Below, piece after piece: positions 10,223 through 18,761 of a stretch of 64,000 nt of DNA (the first letter of the stretch is position 1; each line of letters begins with the position of its first letter). The position numbers and the translations under genes were made by a program. The stretch is taken from NCBI GenBank assembly GCA_028714315.1, contig JAQTMN010000004.1, forward strand, positions 1-64,000. Reading direction: 5' to 3'. Below the pieces are notes generated by a model. The model saw nothing but the letters and a program-made list of their open reading frames with translations, searched no databases and was not told the DNA's origin. Source of the DNA: Sulfuricella sp. GTDB taxonomy: Bacteria; Pseudomonadota; Gammaproteobacteria; Burkholderiales; Sulfuricellaceae.

Positions 10223-10645
10223 GTGTCTTTGCCGAATTTCGCAAACCGGCTGCTGGCCGGCGTGCTGGCGGGAGCGATGAGCTCCGTCGCCATGGCCGAA
10301 CAGGTGGCCTGCCGTTACACCTATGGCGGCGAGAGCCGCGTGCTGACGGCCCGCCCGGCGGCTTCGCCCTATGCGGCGCCGGCGATCAAGGTCGGTTCGT
10401 TTTTCAAGTTCCGGGTGGTGTTCCAGGCCCAGCCCGCCGACCTCGCCTCGATCAAGATTTACGCCTACGCCGACCGCGACGGCGGCCCGGAGCCGATCCA
10501 TCAGGCGATCTATCCCTATCCGCCGGCGGCCAATCCCGGCGCGCCTTATGGCTTCACCGGCCGGCAATTCGTCTATGAGCCGGAGCTGGGCGGCGAGCTC
10601 GAATACTGGTGCCGCTTGCAGCCTGACGAAGAGGGCGCCGAATGA
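10223..10645 (+). CDS. Hypothetical exported protein
   Basis: Signal-peptide-like N-terminus MSLPNFANRLLAGVLAGAMSSVAMA; overlaps the following capA-like ORF. Confidence 0.6.
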   Translation: MSLPNFANRLLAGVLAGAMSSVAMAEQVACRYTYGGESRVLTARPAASPYAAPAIKVGSFFKFRVVFQAQPADLASIKIYAYADRDGGPEPIHQAIYPYPPAANPGAPYGFTGRQFVYEPELGGELEYWCRLQPDEEGAE

Positions 10646-11616
10646 GCGTATCCACCATCCTGAAATGCGGGCTGGCGGCGCTGCTGCTGGCGGCGGGCGG
10701 CATCCATGCCGAGCCGGTGCGGCTGATCTTCGCCGGCGACGTGATGCTGGACGACGGGCCAGGCCGGGTGATCCAGTCCGGGCGCGATCCGCTGGCGCCG
10801 TTCGCCGCCGCGCTCGCCGCCGCCGATTATCGCATCGGCAACCTCGAATGTTCAGTCGCCACCGTCGGCCATGCGATCGACAACAAGATCTACACCTTCC
10901 GCGCCCATCCCCGTGTGATGAACGTCCTGCGCGGGCGCTTCGACGCGCTGGGGGTCGCCAACAACCACTCGGGGGATTACGGCCAGGCGGCGTTCGTGCA
11001 AACGCTGTCGCTGCTCGAGCAAAACGGCATCGCCGCGTTCGGCGGCGGGCGCGACTTGGCCCGGGCGCATGCGCCGCTGTGGATCGAGCGCAAGGGGCTG
11101 CGCATCGCGGTGCTGGGCTACGACGAGTTCAAGCCGCGCTCGTTCGAGGCCGGCCCGGACTGGGCGGGTGTGGCGTGGAGCGAGGACAGCCAGGTGGTCG
11201 CGGACATCCGCGCCGCGCGCGCGGCGGGCGCCGACCTGGTGATTCCCTTCATGCACTGGGGCTGGGAGCGCGAGCTCGATCCCAGCGAGCGCCAGCGGCA
11301 ACTGGCGCGCACGATGATCGACGCCGGGGCCGACATGGTGATCGGCGGCCATCCCCACGTCACGCAGGGTGCCGAGTACTACAAGGGACGACTGATCGTC
11401 TACAGCCTGGGGAATTTCGTCTTCGACGGCTTCGAGACGGCCGAAACGCGGCGCGGCTGGCTGCTGCGCCTGACCGTGGACCGCCGCGGGCTGATCGGCT
11501 GGGATACGCTGGCCGCCGAGATGGATGCGGAAGGCACGCCGCACCCCGTTCCCGGCGCGCTTACGCCCTGCGGCCAGAGCGGCGACGAGGCGGTTCGGCT
11601 GTGCAGGAATCGTTGA
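10642..11616 (+). CDS. CapA family protein (metallophosphatase-like)
   Basis: FAGDVMLDDGPGR...NLECSVA...GVANNHSGDYG...IGGHPHVTQGAEYYKGRLIVYSLGNFVFD. Confidence 0.85.
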   Translation: MSVSTILKCGLAALLLAAGGIHAEPVRLIFAGDVMLDDGPGRVIQSGRDPLAPFAAALAAADYRIGNLECSVATVGHAIDNKIYTFRAHPRVMNVLRGRFDALGVANNHSGDYGQAAFVQTLSLLEQNGIAAFGGGRDLARAHAPLWIERKGLRIAVLGYDEFKPRSFEAGPDWAGVAWSEDSQVVADIRAARAAGADLVIPFMHWGWERELDPSERQRQLARTMIDAGADMVIGGHPHVTQGAEYYKGRLIVYSLGNFVFDGFETAETRRGWLLRLTVDRRGLIGWDTLAAEMDAEGTPHPVPGALTPCGQSGDEAVRLCRNR

Positions 11617-11727
11617 GGGTCAGGTTGGCTCGCCAGTCAGGCTGCGCCCTAAAGGGCACAAGAGCCTGACCCACAACGGCAATTTCCCCGTTTGTGGGTA
11701 CGGCTTTAGCCGTACATCTCAGTTCAC

Positions 11728-11797
11728 GTAGGATGCGGTGAGCCTGGCGAACCGCATCGCTCGCGACCGATGCGGTTCCTTCGTCACCGCATCCTAC
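11728..11797. repeat. Palindromic element (GTAGGATGCGGT family)
   Basis: gtaggatgcggtgagcc...tcaccgcatcctac. Confidence 0.8.
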
Positions 11798-11810
11798 CTG
11801 AAGCCCGCTA

Positions 11811-12182
11811 TTACATCGGTTTCGGCTTCCACAGCCCCAGCTTGGCGCCGGTCGGGTCGGTGATGATGCTCATCCAGCCGGCGCCCTCGATTTCCATGAC
11901 GTCCATGCACACTTCCGCGCCCAGCGCTTTCGCTTTTTTCGTCGAGGCTTCGATGTCGTCCACCTGCACGTAGGGCAGCCAGGCGGACGGCTCGCTGGCT
12001 TCGGTGTTCTTGTACATCCCGCCGCCGGTGCCCTCGCCGACCCTGATCATGGTGTACGTGCCGCCGCTCGAGCCCGGCATTGGCATGTCTTCCAGGGTCC
12101 ATTTGAAGAGTTGTCCGTAAAATTCTTTCGCCTTGCCGATGTTGTTTGTCGCGAGTTCCACGTGTACGAACGGATTTGCCAT
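11811..12182 (-). CDS. VOC family (glyoxalase/bleomycin-resistance-like) protein
   Basis: MANPFVHVELATNNIGKAKEFYGQLFKWTLEDMPM... Confidence 0.8.
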   Translation of the reverse strand: MANPFVHVELATNNIGKAKEFYGQLFKWTLEDMPMPGSSGGTYTMIRVGEGTGGGMYKNTEASEPSAWLPYVQVDDIEASTKKAKALGAEVCMDVMEIEGAGWMSIITDPTGAKLGLWKPKPM

Positions 12183-12374
12183 GATGGTCTCCTTGGTCAG
12201 CTGTCAGGGAAGCGCCGATTAAACGTCATTCCCGCGAAGGCGGGAATCTATACGCCGCTGAAAACACTGGATTCCCGCCTTCGCGGGAATGACGAAATCG
12301 GAATAAATCGGCGTTTCCATAGGGAGCCGGTGCGTTGCATCGGCCGAAGAATTTGTCGCCTCATTAACCATAGT

Positions 12375-13370
12375 TCAGTTTTCGCCGGGCGCCAGGGCGA
12401 TTTTTTCGTAAATTTCCGACGTCCGGCCGACCAGCTCGACAACCCTCTGGCGCAGGGCGGCCGGCGCCAGCACTTCCACCTCGGGGCCGAATTTCAGGAT
12501 ATCCATCACCAGTTCCCGGTCGTCGCTGTACGGCACGTTCAGGACGTAGCGCCCGGCGTCGTCGTAGTGCGATTTCTGCTCCGGATGCCAGGCTTCGCGG
12601 CTCACCCAGCGGGCGCGCTGCGGCGTGAAGCGCAGTTCCGCCCATCTCACCTCCTTGCCGGAGAAGATGCCGTAGCCGGCGCCGAGGGTCTCGTCGAGCT
12701 CGCGCTCGCTCACATCCTGAGCCGGTTCGTTGATCGGCCGCACGCGGCGGATGGCGTCCAGCGAGAAGCTGCGGATGCCGTTGCGCAAGTGGCACCAGGC
12801 ATCCAGATACCAGTTGTCGCGGTAGTGCGTCAGGCGCTGTGGAGACAGGACGCGGTGCTGCGTTTCGTCCCGGCTGCGGGTGTAGTAGCCGATCTCCAGT
12901 TTCTTGCGCTGGAGCACGGCGGTGGCGATCGGCGCGAAATGCTCGGGCTCGTAGGCGCGCGCGTTCACGCGCAGGATGCGGATGCGCTTCTCGACCGAAT
13001 CCACCGGGATCTCGGCCGATTCCAGCAGCACCTTGAGTCGGGTGAGGAGCGGATCGACATGGGGCGAAAGCAGGCCCGGTCCGAGATTCCGCAGCAGGTG
13101 CTGCATGGTGAGCAGGGCGTGGATTTCCGAAGCGTTGAACCACAGCCCGGGCAGCTCGTACTTGCTCCCCGCCACCGGCTGGCCGAAGCGGTATCCGCCG
13201 GCATTCCTGTCCCACACGATGGGCGCGTTCAGCCGGTCGCGCAGATGTTCGATATCCCGCTTGAAGGTGGCGCGGGAGATTTCCAGTTCCTCGAGAAAAG
13301 TCTCGATGTGGACGACCTTGCGTTCATGCAGCAGCTGGTCGATGCGATAGAAGCGTTCCGTGCGGTCCAT
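12375..13370 (-). CDS. WYL-domain transcriptional regulator (YafY-like)
   Basis: N-terminal HTH and WYL-like region with YRDNWYLDAWCHLRNGIRSFSLDAI. Confidence 0.85.
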   Translation of the reverse strand: MDRTERFYRIDQLLHERKVVHIETFLEELEISRATFKRDIEHLRDRLNAPIVWDRNAGGYRFGQPVAGSKYELPGLWFNASEIHALLTMQHLLRNLGPGLLSPHVDPLLTRLKVLLESAEIPVDSVEKRIRILRVNARAYEPEHFAPIATAVLQRKKLEIGYYTRSRDETQHRVLSPQRLTHYRDNWYLDAWCHLRNGIRSFSLDAIRRVRPINEPAQDVSERELDETLGAGYGIFSGKEVRWAELRFTPQRARWVSREAWHPEQKSHYDDAGRYVLNVPYSDDRELVMDILKFGPEVEVLAPAALRQRVVELVGRTSEIYEKIALAPGEN

Positions 13371-13473
13371 GAATATTTTCCTGAATGTTATTTGAGGCTC
13401 ATTCCGTGAGCCACACTATATCCCATAATGCACCACACACCCAAGGCGTGTGTTCAACTGAAAGGAGATTGCG

Positions 13474-13653
13474 ATGGGAAAGCAAAACGGATTGAAGCTG
13501 GTACTGGCGATTCGCCGCATTTGCAGCCGCGCGGCGGCGGAGGGGAAAACCACGGTGCGGCCGGCGACGCTGCGCCAGATGGACCGGCAGATCAGCCAGA
13601 TGCGCAAAAGCATCAGGGCGTCCGAACAGGCCGCCAGCGCCAGCCTGTTTTGA
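13474..13653 (+). CDS. Small hypothetical protein (59 aa)
   Basis: aaaggag SD upstream of ATG; MGKQNGLKLVLAIRRICSRAAAEGKTTVRPATLRQMDRQISQMRKSIRASEQAASASLF. Confidence 0.5.
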   Translation: MGKQNGLKLVLAIRRICSRAAAEGKTTVRPATLRQMDRQISQMRKSIRASEQAASASLF

Positions 13654-13667
13654 GCAAGGAGAGAAAC

Positions 13668-13943
13668 ATGAAACTGGGCATCGTCAGCAGCCACGCCAGA
13701 ATGAGCATGAAGCGCCGCGGCATCCCGCGCCAGGCGCTGGAGACGTTGTTTGCCTACGGCCGCGTCGAACACGCGCCGCACGGCAGCCGGGTGGTGTATA
13801 TGAACAGTACGGGCAAGGCCGCCTTGGCCAAATCGCTGCCGCCCGGCCAGATCGACCGCTGGGCGGATATGTACGCGGTGCTCGATCCGCAAGACGAAGT
13901 GGTCACGGTGGGCTACCGCACCAACCGGATACGCCGGCATTGA
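13668..13943 (+). CDS. Small hypothetical protein (91 aa), possibly DUF4258-like
   Basis: aaggag SD then ATG; MKLGIVSSHARMSMKRRGIPRQALETLFAYGRVEHAPHGSRVVYMNS... Confidence 0.5.
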   Translation: MKLGIVSSHARMSMKRRGIPRQALETLFAYGRVEHAPHGSRVVYMNSTGKAALAKSLPPGQIDRWADMYAVLDPQDEVVTVGYRTNRIRRH

Positions 13944-14087
13944 AATCCCGCGCGGGATTCGAGATAAATGGCGGGCGGAGTTGCCTGCCGCCTGGATTGA
14001 ATTTTCGGCGATTGCCGCGCAGCCAGTGACCCAAAACCTCCGCTCGAGCCACAGAGAGCACCGCGACGAAATGGGTTTCCAAATGCC

Positions 14088-14783
14088 TCACCCTGCGGCG
14101 CCCGGGTTGGCTTCGGACTCCAGCGGACGGACGAGCTCGGGGCCTTGCTGTTTGACGCTGTTGACCCGCTGGTCCACTTTCCATGCTTCCATTTCATCGG
14201 CGGGATAAGACTGCAACAGCGGCTTGATGGCCAGGGCATCGGTGACGGCCGGGTCCAGCCACAACGCGTAGTCCTCCGGCTTGAGAATGACCGGCATGCG
14301 GTGGTGGATCGGCTTCACCAGCGCGTTGGGCTCCGTCACGATGATGCTGCAACTCTCGATAATTTCACCTTCCTTCTCCCAGTGTTCCCATACCCCGGCG
14401 AAAGCCAGTTCGGATTGATCCTTGAGGTGGATGTACCACGGCTGGGGTTTGCTGCCGGGGGCATGCACCCACTCGTAGAATCCGCTGGCGGGAATCAGGC
14501 AGCGCCGGTGCCGGAATGCGTCGCGGTACACGGCCTTCTCCTCGATGGTCTCGGCTCTGGCGTTGATCGTGCTGTAACTGGTGCGGCCTTCCTTCGACCA
14601 GCGCGGAATCAGCCCCCAATGCAGGAATACCAGCCGGTAACCGCCATCCCCGCTGGCCCGGATGGCAGGGATGTTCTGGCTCGGTGCGATGTTGTAGCGC
14701 GGTCGAAGCGCCGGGAAAGCCGTATCGAGGGTAGCCTCGATCTTGGCCAATCGCGGGGTGGTAATGGCGAATCGTCCAGGCAT
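14088..14783 (-). CDS. SRAP (SOS response-associated peptidase, YedK/HMCES-like) protein with MPGRF N-terminus
   Basis: RYNIAPSQNIPAIR...LHWGLIPRWSKEG...NARAETI...CLIPASGFYEW...IHHRMPVIL. Confidence 0.85.
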   Translation of the reverse strand: MPGRFAITTPRLAKIEATLDTAFPALRPRYNIAPSQNIPAIRASGDGGYRLVFLHWGLIPRWSKEGRTSYSTINARAETIEEKAVYRDAFRHRRCLIPASGFYEWVHAPGSKPQPWYIHLKDQSELAFAGVWEHWEKEGEIIESCSIIVTEPNALVKPIHHRMPVILKPEDYALWLDPAVTDALAIKPLLQSYPADEMEAWKVDQRVNSVKQQGPELVRPLESEANPGAAG

Positions 14784-14876
14784 GACGGCGTTCTCCAGAT
14801 GTCGGCACACTTGAATTCTATACCGCGTGCCGGCAGCCGAAGGTGCGAGAGCGCTGGAACATCCGTGGAGACGGCT

Positions 14877-15074
14877 TTACGAAAAAATCGAAACTGCTCG
14901 CACAGCCGGGAAATAGAGATGGTTCTTGCTCGGTCTTTCTACGGTTGTGATTTCATCAAGGGTGGCTTGCTTGAACCAGGGGAACTCAAAAAAGGCAAAA
15001 AAATTTCCTCGTCGTCCAGCAGCAGCCAGAATCCTTGTATTCGAGGCGAAAGAAATTTCAATTTCAGAAGCAAC
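14877..15074 (-). pseudogene. Remnant resembling a DUF2442 protein
   Basis: Minus-strand translation ...RILAAAGRRGNFFAFFEFPWFKQATLDEITTVERPSKNHLYFPAVRAVSIFS*; abuts the 29-bp repeats. Confidence 0.35.
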
Positions 15075-15132
15075 GGTAATGGTGTCTGACCCCGTTGTTT
15101 CATGGTAATGGTGTCTGACCCCGTTGTTTCAT
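15075..15132. repeat. Two perfect 29-bp direct repeats GGTAATGGTGTCTGACCCCGTTGTTTCAT
   Basis: Direct reading. Confidence 0.95.
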
Positions 15133-15260
15133 GCCGTTGTTTTCATTTCATTCCATCCGGGCTACCTGCTGGCGGTTATCGGCCGGGTACGCGCCAGCCG
15201 GAAAAGGATGTGGGCGAATTTCAGGCGACTAACAGCTTCGCCGAAGTTTTACCTTGAACC

Positions 15261-15344
15261 GTAGGGGCACCCCTCGTGGGTGCCCGGTTTTGGTGAGGGA
15301 GGTGCAGGCCTGACGCAAAGGGCACCCACGAGGGGTGCCCCTAC
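15261..15344. repeat. Palindromic element (GTAGGGGCACCCCTCGTGGGTGCC)
   Basis: gtaggggcacccctcgtgggtgcc...ggcacccacgaggggtgcccctac; supplies the stop codon of the adjacent ORF. Confidence 0.9.
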
Positions 15345-15721
15345 GGGGGGCACCCGATAATCAACGCCGCCGCCACTCTCCGGCCTTCCGTCACCAGAAT
15401 GTTGTACGTCCGGCACGCCGCTGCGGTGTCCATCACTTCCAGGCCGATCTGCGCCTGGATCAGCGCCTGGGTCAGGCTGGGGTGCGGGAAGCGCAGGGTG
15501 GGGCCGGTGCCGAGCAGGACGATCTCCGGCTGGAATTCCAGGATTGCTTCGAAGTGGGCTTGGCTCAGGGCTTCGAAGCCGGATGGCGGCCAGTCGGCCA
15601 CGATCTTTTCGGGCAGGACGATCAGGCTGGCGCGGTAGGTTTGGTGGTTGACGGCGACGTAATCTTCGCCGTAGGCGGTGAAAAGGTTGAGGCCGGCTGC
15701 ATCGGCCAGGTTGAATTGCAA
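15341..15721 (-). CDS. Mth938-like domain protein (DUF498)
   Basis: VNHQTYRASLIVLPEKIVADWPP...LLGTGPTLRFPHPSLTQALIQAQIGLEVMDTAAACRTYNILVTEGRRVAAALI. Confidence 0.8.
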   Translation of the reverse strand: MQFNLADAAGLNLFTAYGEDYVAVNHQTYRASLIVLPEKIVADWPPSGFEALSQAHFEAILEFQPEIVLLGTGPTLRFPHPSLTQALIQAQIGLEVMDTAAACRTYNILVTEGRRVAAALIIGCPP

Positions 15722-15864
15722 GGCGGGCTCTCCATTTGCGGGATAGGGGTCGGTCGGGTAACATTATAGCTTTTTTACGCAGTGTGTTACCGACACGCCC
15801 GATTCGCATGAAGGCTCGCCGCATACCCAAAAGGGCACGAGAGCCGATAAAGGATAACCCCGCC

Positions 15865-17091
15865 GTGCAACCCGTATTGAAGTCCGCCAAGCTCGCCAAC
15901 GTCTGCTACGACATCCGTGGTCCGGTGCTGGCGCGCGCCCGGCAGATGGAGGAGGACGGCCACCGCATCATCAAGCTGAATATCGGCAACCCGGCACCGT
16001 TCGGTTTCGAGGCGCCCGAGGAAATCACCCAGGACGTCATCCACAATCTGGGCAACGCTTCCGGCTACAGCGATTCCAAGGGGCTGTTCGCCGCCCGCAA
16101 GGCGATCATGCACTACACGCAGGAGAAGAAAATCTCCGGCGTGCAGATGGAGGACATCTACATCGGCAACGGCGTTTCCGAGCTGATCGTGATGGCGATG
16201 CAGGCGCTGCTCAACACCGGCGACGAGGTACTGCTGCCGGCGCCTGACTATCCGCTGTGGACGGCGGCGGTAACGCTGGCCGGCGGCACGCCGCGCCACT
16301 ACATCTGCGACGAGGGCGCCGGCTGGCTGCCCGACCTGGACGATATCCGCGCCAAGATCAACTCGAATACCCGCGCCATCGTCCTGATCAACCCCAACAA
16401 TCCGACCGGCGCGCTGTACCCGGTGGAGCTGCTGCAGGAAATTGTCGAGCTTGCGCGCCAGCACCATCTCATCGTCTATTCCGACGAGATTTACGACAAG
16501 GTGCTGTACGACGGCAATACCCATACCTCGATCGCTTCGCTTGCCGATGATGTGCTGTTCGTTACCTTCAACGGCCTGTCGAAGAATTACCGCGCCGCCG
16601 GTTTTCGCGCCGGCTGGCTGATCGTGTCGGGCGAAAAGCGCCATGCCCAGGATTACATCGAAGGCCTGACCATGCTCGCCTCGATGCGCCTGTGCGCCAA
16701 CGTGCCGGCCCAATACGGCATCCAGACCGCGCTGGGCGGCTACCAGAGCATCAACGACCTGGTTCTTCCGGCCGGGCGCCTTTGCAAGCAGCGCGACATC
16801 GCCTGGAGCCTGCTCACCGATATTCCCGGCGTGAGCTGCGCCAAGCCGCAAGGGGCGATGTACCTGTTTCCGCGGCTGGATTCGAAAATTTACCCGATCA
16901 AGGACGACCAGCAATTCATCCTGGACCTGCTGCTCGAAGAGAAGGTGCTGGTGGTGCAGGGCACCGGCTTCAACTGGCCGCAGCCCGACCATTTCCGGGT
17001 GGTGTTCCTGCCCAACGTGGACGATCTCACCGAAGCGGTCGGGCGGATCGCGCGCTTCCTTGATAATTACCGCAAGCGGCATGGTGCCTGA
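15865..17091 (+). CDS. alaA: PLP-dependent aminotransferase (AlaA-like)
   Basis: KLNIGNPAPFGFEAPEE...DYPLWTAAVTLAGG...NPNNPTGALYP...SDEIYDKVLYD. Confidence 0.75.
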   Translation: MQPVLKSAKLANVCYDIRGPVLARARQMEEDGHRIIKLNIGNPAPFGFEAPEEITQDVIHNLGNASGYSDSKGLFAARKAIMHYTQEKKISGVQMEDIYIGNGVSELIVMAMQALLNTGDEVLLPAPDYPLWTAAVTLAGGTPRHYICDEGAGWLPDLDDIRAKINSNTRAIVLINPNNPTGALYPVELLQEIVELARQHHLIVYSDEIYDKVLYDGNTHTSIASLADDVLFVTFNGLSKNYRAAGFRAGWLIVSGEKRHAQDYIEGLTMLASMRLCANVPAQYGIQTALGGYQSINDLVLPAGRLCKQRDIAWSLLTDIPGVSCAKPQGAMYLFPRLDSKIYPIKDDQQFILDLLLEEKVLVVQGTGFNWPQPDHFRVVFLPNVDDLTEAVGRIARFLDNYRKRHGA

Positions 17092-17125
17092 CCTGACAAC
17101 TGATTACTGACAACTGAAAACTCCT

Positions 17126-18439
17126 ATGAAACCCATCAACGTAGGCCTGCTAGGTCTCGGAACCGTCGGCGGCGGCACGCTGACCGTGCTGCGGCGCAAT
17201 GCCAAGGAAATCACCCGTCGCGCGGGACGCGACATCGTCGTTAAAATGGCGGCCGTGCGCGATCTGGAAAAGGCACGCAAGACCGCCGGAAACGATCTCG
17301 AAATCGTCACCGATCCGTTCGCCGTGGTGGACAACCCTGAAATCGATATCGTGGTCGAGCTGATCGGCGGCTATACGCTGGCCAAGGACCTGGTGCTGAA
17401 GGCCATCGCCAACGGCAAGCACGTGGTCACCGCCAACAAGGCGCTGCTGGCCGTGCACGGCAACGAAATCTTCCTGGCGGCGCAGGACAAGGGCGTGATG
17501 GTGGCGTTCGAGGCGGCGGTGGCGGGCGGCATCCCGATCATCAAGGCGCTGCGCGAAGGCCTCACCGCCAACCGCATCGAATGGATCGCCGGCATCATCA
17601 ACGGCACCACCAATTTCATCCTCACCGAAATGCGCGACAAGGGCCTGGCGTTCGACACCGTGCTGGCCGAGGCGCAGAAGCTGGGCTACGCCGAAGCCGA
17701 CCCGACCTTCGACGTCGAAGGCATCGACGCCGCGCACAAGCTGATGATCATGTCAGCCATCGGCTTCGGCATCCCGATGCAGTTCGACAAGGCCTACACC
17801 GAAGGCATCAGCAAGCTGACCAAGGAAGACATCAGCTACGCCGAAGAGCTGGGCTACCGCATCAAACTGCTCGGCATCACCAAACGCACCGAGCAGGGCA
17901 TCGAGCTGCGCGTGCATCCCACGCTGATCCCGGCCAAGCGCCTGATCGCCAACGTGGAAGGCGTGATGAACGCGGTGCTGGTGAAGGGCGACGCGGTCGG
18001 CGCGACCATGTACTACGGCCGCGGCGCCGGCGCCGAACCCACCGCCAGCGCGGTGGTGGCCGACCTGGTGGACGTGACGCGGATGCTCACCTCCGACCCG
18101 GAAAACCGTGTGCCGCACCTCGCGTTCCAGCCCGATGCACTGTCCGACGCGCCGGTGCTGCCGATCGCCGAAGTGCGCACGTCCTACTACCTGCGCATGC
18201 GCGCTTTCGACAAGCCGGGCGTGCTGGCCGACCTGACGCGCATCCTGGCCGACCTGGAAATCTCCATCGACGCCATGATCCAGAAAGAACCGGCCGAAGG
18301 CGAGGAACTGGTCAACATCATCCTGCTCACCCACGAAACCGTGGAAAAGAATATCGACCAGGCCATCGCCAGGATCGAGGCGCTGCCGACCATCGACGGC
18401 AAGGTGACGCGGATACGGCTGGAAGAGCTGAATTCATAA
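17126..18439 (+). CDS. hom: Homoserine dehydrogenase
   Basis: VGLLGLGTVGGGTL...VTANKALLAVHG...GIINGTTNFILTEM; C-terminal ACT-like region. Confidence 0.95.
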   Translation: MKPINVGLLGLGTVGGGTLTVLRRNAKEITRRAGRDIVVKMAAVRDLEKARKTAGNDLEIVTDPFAVVDNPEIDIVVELIGGYTLAKDLVLKAIANGKHVVTANKALLAVHGNEIFLAAQDKGVMVAFEAAVAGGIPIIKALREGLTANRIEWIAGIINGTTNFILTEMRDKGLAFDTVLAEAQKLGYAEADPTFDVEGIDAAHKLMIMSAIGFGIPMQFDKAYTEGISKLTKEDISYAEELGYRIKLLGITKRTEQGIELRVHPTLIPAKRLIANVEGVMNAVLVKGDAVGATMYYGRGAGAEPTASAVVADLVDVTRMLTSDPENRVPHLAFQPDALSDAPVLPIAEVRTSYYLRMRAFDKPGVLADLTRILADLEISIDAMIQKEPAEGEELVNIILLTHETVEKNIDQAIARIEALPTIDGKVTRIRLEELNS

Positions 18440-18458
18440 GTGGCGGAACGATTGTAAG

Positions 18459-18551
18459 GTAGGGCGTAATAAGCGCAGCGCATTGCGCCGGATGCAGCAG
18501 TTTAGCATCGCACATCCGGCGGATTACGGCCTTCGGCCTAATCCGCCCTAC
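18459..18551. repeat. Palindromic element (GTAGGGCGTAAT... / ...ATCCGCCCTAC)
   Basis: Outer gtagggcg / cgccctac arms with internal hairpins. Confidence 0.6.
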
Positions 18552-18594
18552 GTGTTGCTTGAGCATTACCGAATATCACTCAGCCTACTACAAG

Positions 18595-18715
18595 CCCCTC
18601 TCCCGCGGGCGGGAGAGGGGTTGGGGTGAGGGGCTTGCGCATTAGAGAACGCTTGCCATGACGCACACACCCTCATCCCCAGCCCTTCTCCCGCCCGCGG
18701 GAGAAGGGAGATAAC
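18595..18715. repeat. CCCTCTCCCGCGGGCGGGAGAGGG hairpin block, upstream of thrC
   Basis: Closely matches 20224-20340 downstream of thrC. Confidence 0.85.
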
Positions 18716-18761
18716 CCGCAGTAGCACGGGGAGCTTGACTCCGATTTACAGGACAATAAAC

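Noticed and set aside
12216-12295. Novel regulatory hairpin CGTCATTCCCGCGAAGGCGGGAAT
   Set aside because: A very common intergenic palindrome in proteobacterial genomes; nothing specific to this locus.
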